Part shown: positions 10,632-20,728 of the stretch, in pieces
Layout: every line of letters starts with the position of its first letter
How positions within the stretch are numbered: the first letter of the stretch is position 1
Assembly (NCBI GenBank): GCA_025531455.1
Contig: JAMYHL010000058.1
Span: forward strand, 62,001-126,000
Origin: Apiotrichum sp. Y4204
Taxonomy: Eukaryota > Basidiomycota > Tremellomycetes > Trichosporonales > Trichosporonaceae
DNA: 64,000 bases
Direction: 5' to 3'
The notes under the pieces: generated by a model
What the model was told of the DNA's origin: nothing
Seen by the model: the letters and a program-made list of their open reading frames with translations, nothing else
Database searches by the model: none
Program-made: the position numbers and the translations under genes

Positions 10632-11992
10632 TCACAGCTCGCCCACTGCCGAAATACCCAGGTCACGCCACATTTTCGGCCGCCCCTTGTCGCTGTCGCC
10701 AAAGTACGCTGCCGCCGACGGCTGCGCCTGCACGTCGTCCGCCCACTCGCACGCGTGCCCTTGCTTGTCGAGCAACACCTTGACCGTAGCCCACGAAAAG
10801 CGTACCATGCCAGAGTAGCCAAACACAGGGTCGAGGTTGTCGCGCAGGAATGCCTGTGTCTTTGGGTCTGGCGTCAGCGGGCGTTGCCATTGAAGATATC
10901 GTATGTGTCGTATATCGATGCAGCAGGTCGTTGCTGGTGCAGGAAAACACGTCGCCACCGCAAGACTACAAACATGTCACTGGCAACATGACCTCCACTT
11001 GCCCAGCGCAATCAAACCTTGCAGCCAAACTCTCCCGCCTCCGCATCATCTCCGCTCCTCCGCCAACACGGGGCGGAATGCCTATGTGCCACCCGGTTCC
11101 CATGCAGTCACCACCCCGCGCTCCATGCGCCACTCTCGTTCGCTAGCTCGCTCGGCTTCTTCACCGTAGCGACTCGCCCACGGCACTCACCCGACGGATA
11201 TCCGCTGCCCCGCGGCATATCCTCCGCGCCAGGCAACGGGCCCTCCGCGTCGGCCCAGTGCTCGATATACCTGTCGCGAGTGACTTTGGCGATGATCGAC
11301 GCGGCGCCGACAATCTTGAACAGCGAGTCGGCCTTGGGGCACACGAGAAACTTGATACCCGGAAACGCGGCCGAGAGCTTGTCCTGCCAGATCTGGCTGG
11401 GGCCCAGGGCATCCACAAAGCACTGTCCGTCAGCTCGTGAACAACAATCCATCACCTTGCCCTCCACTCCTCTTGCTCACCTCCCGCACGTTAATTCCGC
11501 GGTCGAGCGCGTCGCGGATCAAGCCCATCGTCGCGTCCTGCGCCTGCTGGTTGAGGTTGATGGGCACGCGGCGGAGCATCTTGGCGGAGATGTCCTGCGG
11601 CGACAGCGTCGCGGACGAGTAACACAGGTCGGGGTGCGCGTCGAACGACTCCCAGAGGTGCTGCCGCGTCTCGGGACTGAGCGCCTTTGAGTCTGTTGTC
11701 AGTTTCTCGACAACAGCGTAACTCACCATCAAAGCCGATTTCCTCGAGCGTGGGCTTGAACGCGATCGGACAGTACGCCGCGGCATATACCATCGGACCA
11801 AGGACCGCTGCGAGTTAGAAGGATAAACTAGTGCCACTCACGACCGCGCCCAGCCTCGTCGATACCCATGATCCACCCCTCCTTGTTTTCGGGGCTGTCG
11901 CGCGCCGCGGACGGCGGGAGCGCCGAATGGTGCACGTACGAGCGCACCAGGGGCGGAATCGGGTCCAGGTTCACGGGGTCGGTGGATGTCAT
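10632..11992 (-). CDS. RNH201: Ribonuclease H2 catalytic subunit A
   Basis: Five exons (11992-11842, 11807-11727, 11692-11481, 11422-11191, 10867-10632) join to 303 residues, matching human RNASEH2A (299). Splicing restores the catalytic motif [20 protein letters not shown], with Asp45 and Glu46 as metal ligands. Further hallmarks follow: DSKALSPETR, the NVRE/CFVDALG junction, FLVCPKADSLFKIVGAASI, AKVTRDRY and GSGYPSDPKT. It removes ribonucleotides from genomic DNA and degrades RNA:DNA hybrids in the nucleus with subunits B and C. The last intron (11190-10868, 323 nt) is long for this genome. The gene is divergent from VPS41. Confidence 0.94.
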
Positions 11993-12322
11993 TCTGGGGA
12001 ACCAGACGCTAGAATGATAGGGGATATTGTTGTTGTTGTTGTTGCTGCTTTGAGCGCGACATGGAGATGGATATTGATTTTTCTGCACCGGCGCGACGCG
12101 TCGAGAAACCAAAGCGCGTCCTGATAAGCTCAGAATGCATGCAGACGCCACGTGATTTTCTCCACTTTAATTACACGTGATGATTACACCACCGCGTGAT
12201 GGTGAGGTCACCATTCGTGTTGTGGCTTCCCCTCCCCCCACTCTCTCTCGTAGTCTACGATCCAAGACATTCAACAAGACCACCATCCCCATCTCATCCT
12301 CATCTACACCAAACACACCTCC
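11993..12322. promoter_or_regulatory. Divergent RNH201/VPS41 promoter with two CACGTG boxes
   Basis: This 330-bp spacer lies between two outward-facing genes. CACGTG palindromes occur at 12149-12154 and 12174-12179, 25 bp apart start to start, with an AT-rich spacer between them. A GTT-rich run near 12026-12045 lies on the RNH201 side and a C/T-rich leader on the VPS41 side. CACGTG is the core bound by Cbf1/USF-type bHLH factors; function here is inferred. Confidence 0.5.
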
Positions 12323-15300
12323 ATGGCGCCGCGGAACAAGAAGCGCAAGAACAAGAGGGGCGCAGCGGCGCGCGCGGCGGCAGAGGCGGGAACGGAAGCG
12401 GCCCAGGCTGTCGACAAACGCGAACCTGAATCCGGGGCAGTGGAGGAACCCGCGGAGGAACCGGTGGAACCAGCCAAGGCCGCTGCTGAGGCTGAGGAGA
12501 CGCCGCCTCCGGAAGATGTTCCAGAGAATGAACATCCGAATGGCGAAAAGGAGACAGCTCCTGCCGCAGAACGAGAAGAGTCGCACGATGGTGAGGAGAG
12601 TAGACCGGCGAGTCCGCCACCGGTAGTGGAGAATGGGGAGGCGCGGCCTGAAGCGGAGGAAGATGCGGAGGAAGTTGGGGAGGGTGGGCAGGTAGCTTCT
12701 GGAGATGAGGCAAGAGAAGAGCGGGAAGGGGTGGAGGAAGCAGAAGAGGTGGAAGATGCTAAGGAGGAGGAAGATGCCGAAGAGGAGGAGGAGGAGGAGG
12801 AGGAGGAGGAGGAAGAAAAAGAGCAGGCGGAAGAGGAAGCGGACAAGAAAGAGGAGGCGGCGGGAGTGGAACTGGAAGCCGAGGGAGACGACACGTCCGA
12901 CAACAGCACCTCTGGGAACGAGTCCGACGACGAGAGCGAGGACGACGACGACGATGAAGACTACGACGACGACGAAGATGAGGAACCGTCAGTTATGGCC
13001 CCCTTCCCTTAAACTGACCGCCAGAGTGCTCAAGTACACGCGTATCAAGAACCGAATACCCGAGATCCTCGGGCGGGATATGGCGACCGCGATCGATGTC
13101 TCGCCGCGTGTCATTGTGCGTGGTGCCGTTGATATGCGCTGACCGCAGGCCATAGGGACCCAGAACGGCATGGTGCATGTGCTGAGCTACGAGGGCGCGA
13201 AAGTAAACTCGTTCCGCCCGCACGCGGCGAACGTGACTGCACTACGGCTCGACGAGGAGAACGACTTTGTCGCGACAGCAAGCATGGAGGGTGAGTTTCA
13301 AACCTGTCTACATTCTAACTCTCAGGCCGCGTGGTGATCCACTCTCTGACAAGTACGGAATCCTACGCGTTCGACTATAAGCGGCCGATGAACGCCATCG
13401 CGCTCGAGCCGGGATTCGCAAAGAAGAAGAGCACACGCGCGTTCGTCTGCGGTGGCATGACGGGCAACCTCGTGTTGCAGGAGAAGGGGTGGCTGGGATA
13501 CCGCGAGCAGGTGCTGCATTCCGGCGAAGGGCCGATCTGGGCGATCGAGTGGCGGGGCGACCTGATCGCATGGGCAAACGACGCCGGCGTCAAGATATAC
13601 GACCGCGCCTCTGGAGAGCGGATTGGATATATCGACCGCGGGGCGAATGCGCCGCGTGCCGAGCTGTTCAAGTGCTCCCTGCACTGGAAGGATGACCGGA
13701 CGCTGGTCATCGGCTGGGCAGACCACATCAAGATTGTGCGCGTGCGGAATCGGCCGCGAACGAACGCGGCGGGGTTGCCCCCGCTCAGCATTGAGGTTCT
13801 CTCGGTGTGGGAGGTGGACTGCATGGTGTCGGGAATCGCACCATACCACGACACTGGCTACGTCGTGTTGGCATACATCCCGCCAGATCTGTACACCAAC
13901 GAGGCGACCGAGGACCGTGCGGAGCAGCGGCGAAAGGCGGCCAACCGCCCCGAACTGCGGATAATCGACCGCGGCGACGAGATCGCCGCCGACGAACTCG
14001 CCGTCACCTCCTTTGAGCGGTATATCTGCAACGACTACTCGCTCATCCGGTCCAAGCGGTCAGACGACCACGACGTCTTTCTTGTGCTCACGCCGTCGGA
14101 TGTCATTGTCGTACGCCCGCGCGACGAGGCGGACCACATTGATTGGCTAGTGGAGAGGGAGCGATATCAGGAGGCGCTGGATGCCGCCGAGGAGCTGCAG
14201 AAAAAGCATGGCGGCGCGTTCGACGTGCAGGCCATCGGACTCAAATATATGAATCACCTCGTCGAGCAAGGTGGGTTGAAGAAGTCTGAAGGCGTCTAAC
14301 CCTCAGGTGACTTTGAGCAGGCCGCAAAACTTGCGCCGAAGGTGCTCGGCACCCGTGCGGACAGCTGGGAGAAGTGGATCTATTCATTTGTCCAGCACCA
14401 CCATTTGCATGTGAGCTATCAAACCCCGTGCCATCATAGCTCACACCAGGCCATCATACCCGTCATCCCCACGTCCAAGCCGCAACTCAGTCGCGGCGTA
14501 TACGAAATGGTCCTCGGCCACCTCCTGGTCAACGACAAGCCGGTAGGTGCACGTCTGTGATTACGCTGACATAAGACCCTACTCAAGACGCTCCAGACGT
14601 GGCCAACAGATGTGTATGACAGCGGGGAAATCATATCCATGACGCAGACCGAGCTGGATGCGACGAAGAACGATCCCATCCTGCTGGAGGTTATGGCTGA
14701 ACTGTGAGCTACCAGACCAGTCTCCAGCTGACGCCAGATACCTTGGTCGCGGGCAGCCTGCGCGCGCACTGCCGTTCTACCTTCGTCTCCGGAAACCCAA
14801 CGTGTTCGACCTTATCCGGGAACATAACCTCTTTGACGCGGTGCAGGAGCAGGCACTGCTGCTCGTCGAGTTTGATCGCGAGCGGATGAAGGAGAACGGT
14901 GGAGCCAAGGAGGGCGACCACGGAGCTGCGATCGAGCTTCTCGTGGACCACACGCTGTCGATTCCAGTGAGCTGCGGTCCCAGGTTGTAAGCTGACCCCA
15001 GGTCGACCGCGTCGTGCAGCAGCTCGAGTCCAAGCCGCAGTATCTGTACATGTACCTCGACGCGCTGTTCAGCAAAGACCCGCAGTCGTGCCAGCCGTAT
15101 GGTGACCGAATGGTCAGTTTGAGACGTTCGGAACGCAATTGGAGCTGACCCCAGGTTGATTTGTACGCCACATACGACCACCAGCGGCTGATGCCGTTTT
15201 TGCGCGCCTCAAACTTCTACGGTCTGGAGCGCGCGCTACGGATAGTGGAGAAGCACGACTATGTGCACGAGACGGTCTTCCTCCTTGGACGGATGGGGAA

Positions 15301-15994
15301 TAACCTGCGCGCGCTGAACCTTATCATTGAGCGGTTAGGCGATGTCCGCCTCGCGATCGACTTTGCAGAGGAGCAGCGCGATGACGACCTGTGGGAAGCG
15401 CTGATAAAGCATTCCGAGACGCGACCGGAGTTTATCCGCGCGCTGCTCGAGCACGGCGGCACGCAGATCAAGCCTGTGCGCCTTATCCAGCGGATCAAGG
15501 AGGGCCTCAAGATCCCGGGTTTGAAACCCGCGCTCGTCAAGGTCCTCCAGGCGTCGACTCTCCAGGTATCCCTTCTGGAAGGCTGCAAACGCATTCTGTA
15601 CAGCGACTGCAGTTCGCTAGCGCTGGAACTCCAGATCTCCCAGACTTCCGGACGGCAAGCGCTCCCAGCAGCAAACTGCGAGCTGTGCGGCAAACCGGCC
15701 TTCCCGAACGCATCAGCCACGGATCCCAGCCTCGTGCTCATCTACCTCTGCCAGCACCTCGTTCACGCGACATGCGCAGTACTCAACGACGACACGGAGC
15801 TTCCGGAGCGCCCCGAGAACGCGGCAGTGACCGCCCTGCTGCACGCGGACAAGCCGTCTCCCGCAGGATCCCGGGCCGCACAGGAACGCGCGCTCGGCGC
15901 AAAGCTGTCGTACGAGGCCATGGTGCGCGTGCGCGTCGGGTCGTGTCCCGTCTGCGCGCACCGGCGGGGAGACCACCAGGGGTGCCGTGTATAG
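12323..15994 (+). CDS. VPS41: HOPS complex subunit VPS41
   Basis: Ten exons (12323-12987, 13025-13115, 13149-13290, 13326-14270, 14307-14410, 14450-14542, 14597-14703, 14738-14966, 15002-15112, 15155-15994) give about 1108 residues. Residues 1 to about 220 are a highly acidic, disordered extension starting with a basic patch (RNKKRKNKRG) and containing a long Glu run. VPS41 homology begins at EEPVLKYTRIKNRIPEIL. WD40-type blades follow (GTQNGMVHVLSYEGAKV, DFVATASMEGRVVIHSL, IGWADHIKIVRVR), then the helical clathrin-like repeat region including YLGRGQPARALPFYLRLRK. A C-terminal RING-like domain (CELCGKP, then LCQHLVHATC, then CPVC) ends the protein. VPS41 tethers membranes for vacuole fusion and AP-3 vesicle docking. 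In exon 7 two in-frame acceptors (14588 or 14597) are possible. Confidence 0.93.
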
Positions 15995-16414
15995 AAGGCC
16001 GCTGATAAGGGCGATAGCGCGTCTGTTTCTGTCGTGATAATGCTCCTAATTTGCGCCGCTATCGCCCTCCTCTTGGATAAGACTCAGGGCCTGGACGCGG
16101 CCCGTGGTCCGTGGCTCCACACATGGCTCCACACTTATTACGGACAGGATCCGTCATCACTGATATCGCCATATGATGTACGATACTGCACATGATAACA
16201 TGACCCACGCGTGGTGGGGCACGCTGAGAACACATGTGCATCCAAACTTACAAGCCGCGGGGTTACACTGTACTGCGCAAACTATAGGCTGTGCGCGGTC
16301 TATGGTCTCTACTGAGGTCCCAGGAAGTCTGGAGGGTATCAGAGGGTGCGATAAGATGCCGAGATGCCAGGAAGGAGGTCGTGATTGTAGTCGTGAGATG
16401 GGGGCAGAGGAGGG
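15995..16414. other. Convergent intergenic region
   Basis: This 420-bp gap lies between VPS41 and the unknown membrane-protein gene. It contains a short direct repeat TGGCTCCACAC around 16111-16133. Nothing else is supported. Confidence 0.4.
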
Positions 16415-17233
16415 CTACTGCAATCCCCAGGGATCCACCGTGCCGGATTTTCGTCGCGGCATGGCGATTCCAACCTCGCCGGGGAGGGACGTCTCAACAG
16501 CGCGGAGGTGGGTAGCAGCGAGACGGGACTCTGCATAGCGCGCATGGTGGGCGTACGCCCCCGAATAGTGGTATGCAGCGAGATACGACCCGGACCCAAA
16601 GCCGGGCGTCGCGGCGGGCTTGGACCCGTGCTCGATGGAAGCGAGCCGCGATCCGAGGCCTCCGAGGCCGACACTCAGCGACGCGTGGAGGCCCATGCTG
16701 AGCGCAAGCGCCAGGCCGACGAGGAGGACGACAAGGGCGAGCGGCGCGCGTCTCCTTGGCGGCGCGTGGATCGGGAGAATATCTTTCGACGTCGATGCGA
16801 GATGCGCCGCGGCTGCGGCGAGGCCGTCGAGTGCGTCGAAGCTGAAGCGGGGGAGGGAGAGGGGGGGGAGGGAGAGAGAGATGGGTAGGAGGGAGAAAGG
16901 GCTCAAAGCGCTCAACGCAGCAATGGCGGACACGGAGCTCGAGCTCACCAAGCTCATTCCTCTAGGCGTCGTCTCACACGCCGCATACGGATCGACGAGC
17001 GGCCGCTGCCGCCGCCACCCGACACACAGGAGGTGCGGGGACGGCGGGGGGGTGCGCCGCAGTCTGCGCCGGCGGGCACTCGCGATAAGCGCGTCGTCGG
17101 CGCCTGGGGCGGGGTGCAGGACTATGCCGGGACAGAGGGGGGACGCGCGGAGGAGCGGGATCTCCAGCGCCGGAGGAGGAGCTTCCGGAGCTATAGGGGC
17201 TGCCGGGACGGGCGGGGCGCGCGGGGCGGTCAT
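16415..17233 (-). CDS. Uncharacterised single-pass membrane protein
   Basis: A single-exon frame of 272 residues starts at the ATG at 17233. An in-frame ATG further upstream at 17497 would add a Pro/Arg-rich segment without domain character. Residues 1-30 are Pro/Ala-rich. A basic patch (ASARRRRLRRTP) lies at about 51-62 and a Ser/Leu/Pro-rich stretch at 95-130. A hydrophobic helix of about 20 residues (PLALVVLLVGLALALSMG, about 164-181) is preceded by RRR, which by the positive-inside rule puts the N terminus in the cytosol. The C-terminal 90 residues are Gly/Ser/Tyr/His-rich. I recognise no family. The frame could be chance in GC-rich DNA, but the sharp membrane helix and the absence of a better frame argue for a gene. 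Confidence 0.45.
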   Translation of the reverse strand: MTAPRAPPVPAAPIAPEAPPPALEIPLLRASPLCPGIVLHPAPGADDALIASARRRRLRRTPPPSPHLLCVGWRRQRPLVDPYAACETTPRGMSLVSSSSVSAIAALSALSPFSLLPISLSLPPLSLPRFSFDALDGLAAAAAHLASTSKDILPIHAPPRRRAPLALVVLLVGLALALSMGLHASLSVGLGGLGSRLASIEHGSKPAATPGFGSGSYLAAYHYSGAYAHHARYAESRLAATHLRAVETSLPGEVGIAMPRRKSGTVDPWGLQ

Positions 17234-19295
17234 TCTCGTCGTCGACTTTTGGGAATGGATAACGGAGAGCAGTACTGTATCTATCTGGATAGGTGGTGGC
17301 CGTAGTGGTGAATTTTTGGTTTGCCGTTCTGCTTTCTTTTCCGCTGTTTCTCGTGGATCGAGGACGGCTCGCGGCTCGCAGGCTTGGCGGTGGCTTACGA
17401 GCTCGGTGTGGGCCGGGGGGCGAGGCGAGCAGGGTCGTGGATCGTGGCGAGACCGCCGAGTATGGAGGTGCGGAGGGGAGGAACGTGCGCTCCTCACTCG
17501 GGCCCGTGAGTGGCGTGTGCTGTATATCCGCCAGTAGCTGTGCGCTCGATAACAAAACCGTGGAGCGGACCAGACGGGGGTCAGGAGGTGGCGGGTGCCA
17601 CAGGGAATACCGTCTGGTGTGGACGGTAGAGGTGCTGGCGACGAAGATGGGAATGCTGGCGAGCTGAAGAGAGGGATGATATGGCGTAGGGTCTTATGTA
17701 CATTTGCTCATATCTGCCTGCGGTGGGCTAGCAGCCTCCCAACCTGACCCAAAACGTAGATAAACACCTTTTGCGCAGTCTTTACACTCCTGTACACTCC
17801 TTTCTACACCCACATGCATCTCATCTCCATCTTCAACGGCGCCAGCGCTCGTTGAGCTCGTTGAACGGAACGCCACCGGGGATGTGGCGGCGCCACGGAC
17901 AGGACATCGGAGGCCTTTATGTGGGTTTCCAGCTTGGTCGAGGTTGTCTCTCTCCTACTGCCCCCTCCATTCGCTCTTGTTGTCCACATTGGGATGGGAT
18001 CCAAATACAAATAGGTGGCAGCTTGGCAGATGGGTCCCAAATGGGAGAGGGTGAAATGCCTTGGAGGGAATGAATTGATAAAGGACTCCTCACGGTGGAC
18101 CAGAGCCAGAAGTATTCCCCAGTGGCGCTCTCAACGCCAAGACTACAGGAATAGGCAGGCACCAGAAGCAGAACCACTCGAGATGGAGCGATACGCGCGC
18201 GCGCTATCTCAGTTAGGACATGTGCATTACGTTACGACTACTTTTGATAAAAGACGGTGGAGCGCCGAGCGCCGAGTGCTGCGCATTGATATCGATTAAT
18301 ATTGAGGTGTTCTGAGGACCCCGTTCCTTTGGCTGTATTCACACTCGGGTTCTCGGCTGTCTTGGACAGGGTTGTTGCACGCTTGTCCCATTCATCATGA
18401 GTGGTCATGACGGCTAGTGCCATTCATGCGTTCATTAGAGGGGGGGTTCGGAGGCTCACAATGACTGGGACATTGGATCTGGATCAAAATATGCACACAG
18501 ATGCGGGTCAGTGAGGAATGGCGGGAAGGAGAACAGACTCTTTGTGATTCATCCTCGCCGAGCCCAATGCCTCGGTTCCTGCACTTGTATGATCTGCGGC
18601 GCTTAGATCCTGGAACCCTCAACACAAGTGAGTAGTGTATTTCTTGTGTCAAAGGTGGACGGTCTTGTGTGTGTCCGTCCAGACGCGTACCATACTGGAA
18701 CAAGTGGAACGTGGACTGATCCAGAGCAGACTGAGACCGTGTGTAGACACATACATACATGCTGATGGTCTCTGAATATGTCTAGAGTCCGGTGTATGTG
18801 TTCTGGACTGCATCGCAGGGTACTATGCCACTGTAGTGGAGTAATTGGGTAGCGGTGCAGCTGTGTAGCGCCCAAAACTTGCGCTCCATGCCATCCTTAT
18901 CGACCAGCCTCTACTATCTCCTATCTGCTTAGTTTGACAACGCGTTGGAGCGATACACCCGGAGTTTGACCCTGCGGTCGTTAGCATCCGTGCTGTCATG
19001 GCCACGGTGGGTGAGATAGTGGGGCCGGGTTGTGGCTTCCTGGTAAGAGCCAGAGGAGGTCGATAGGCAAATAGAACAGGCAGTGGAGTACTCTGCCGCT
19101 GGTCATCGCACGAAGAACAGCCCAGAAGACCTATCACCATCGCAGGACAATACAGCACGTCGAGCACGTCTCACACAAGAACGCCGCGCCCGGATGGCTG
19201 GCAGGCCGGTCCCAAGCCGACACCCCGCATGTTTCTCTTTCTCTCTCCTCTCATGTTTCTCCCCGCACCATCCATCTTGGCACTCGCCCGCTCAC
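17234..19295. other. Gene-free stretch of about 2 kb
   Basis: Only overlapping short frames in all phases are present, none with a domain, signal peptide or plausible splice chain. It includes the promoter side of the unknown membrane-protein gene (17234 to about 17560) and an AT-richer middle (about 18200-18320). I found no tRNA-like B box or repeat array. Confidence 0.4.
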
Positions 19296-20398
19296 TCACT
19301 TTTCCCTTACAATCTCGAGCTCGCTCTCCTCGTCCTCTGTCCGCCCATAGAGCTTATCCCCCGCCGGCGCCCACGCGCGGATATCCCACCGTGACCAGCC
19401 CCATGTCTCCTTTATCTAATAGTCGGAAAATGACAGTGAGAGTGATATCGGAAGAGTAAACATGTCAGCAACTGGCAAGACAAAGAAAAAAAAAAAAAAA
19501 AAAAAAAAACAAGTCTTCACCCACCTCGGGCTTTTTATGCGGCGCAACGACGACCAACCACCGCGCCCGCCGGCTCAGCGCATCGAGCAGCGCAAAGAGC
19601 TCGCTCCCCTCCGTAAGCAGGTGCAGCGCAAACGAGCAGATGACAATGTCCCACGGCTCCTCCGTGTCCTCAGGAAACGTCCCGCCCGCGAGGTCCGTAA
19701 AGCTTAGTGGATGGCATGTGCGTCCCGTCCGTTCGAGATATGCCGGGGAAGTGTACTCTCGTCAGCGAGTACACAAAGAAAAACTCACGGGGTCAGTCGC
19801 GACGATATCGAGCGCCATATCCCCCGGGAGGCGCGGCGGCGCGCCGCGAAACAGTTCCCGAGGAGAAGCAGTTGCTGTCGCAGAACTAGAGCCAGATGGG
19901 GGTGCCGACCGGCGCGCGTTGGGGGGGATAAACGGCGCGCGTACGGGAAACCGACTCTGTACGGCGTCCGGCAGCGGCGATGCTGCGGGTGTACCCTCTG
20001 GTGACGCGCTGCGCTTCCCCGCCGTCTCCCATTCCAGGAGGCAGAGCGTCGCTTCCCCGCTAATAGTCAGCTAGCTGTCAAATCGCCAGAGAAGTGTAGA
20101 GTGGCCTTGCAACGGGCGGCTTGTTGCTCGCGACTCGCACCTCGCAACTCACCTCCCCGCCGCCATATCCAGCACGCGCACCCGCTTTCCCTCCCCGCCC
20201 TCCATAGCCCACCACCTTCCCATAAACGCCCACACGACCTGCTTGATCCCCGCAAAGAACGGGTTGCGGTAGCTCTGCGCGACCCGGCGGTAGTACTGAA
20301 AATGTCAGTCAACCATAAATAGAAGTTCTTACTTCGTCCACGCCAAACGCGGCGTAGTTGTCGCGCATTGCGTGGTTGATGTTCCCGTGCGCGCTCAT
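19296..20398 (-). CDS. Class I SAM-dependent methyltransferase of unknown substrate
   Basis: Five exons (20398-20333, 20295-20153, 20059-19789, 19755-19525, 19415-19296) join to 276 residues. Residues 1-60 hold NYAAFGVDEYYRRVAQSYRNP, a start typical of small fungal methyltransferases. Motif I is restored exactly by splicing exon 2 to exon 3: VRVLDMAAGSGEATLCL. Motif IV is WDIVICSFALHLL. A Pro/Ser/Ala-rich insertion lies between motif I and the motif II/III region (ALDIVATDPYTSPAYLERT). The C-terminal exon begins IKETWGWSRWDI. SAM binding is well supported by motif I; the substrate cannot be told. The exon 3/4 acceptor is GAG-AG rather than CAG, so that junction is slightly less certain. The last intron contains a 24-base homopolymer. 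Confidence 0.75.
19486..19509. repeat. Homopolymer of 24 A (T on the coding strand)
   Basis: An uninterrupted run of 24 A lies on the plus strand inside the last intron of the methyltransferase gene. On the sense strand it is poly-T, so it can act as an extended pyrimidine tract. Assembly length is uncertain for such runs. Confidence 0.85.
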
Positions 20399-20728
20399 CG
20401 TGCGTCCGAGGAAATGAGTGCTTGATGGTTGAGGATGTTGTGGATGTGTTCATGTTTGTGATCTGGAGATTAATTTCTGCTCAACCTCCACCCGCGTCCT
20501 CTCTCCACCTCCACTTGTCGTAACACTGATGGTGTGAGCGAGTCACCAATTGCCACAGGCAACGAGCAATGCCCCTCCATGGCCTCCATACGATCCAGGT
20601 CCGGGTCTCGTTGAGAGCCCTAGCCCGATGCATCCCAGCACTGACATGCACGCACCGCTCTCCTACACACATTACTTGCATATACACAACCATGAAATCC
20701 TATAAACCAGCCCGACGACCCTCATGCT
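20399..20728. other. Intergenic: methyltransferase promoter, LSB5 3' flank
   Basis: This 330-bp gap separates two minus-strand genes. The part next to the methyltransferase start is the likely promoter and leader. I see no ORF or repeat of note. Confidence 0.4.
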
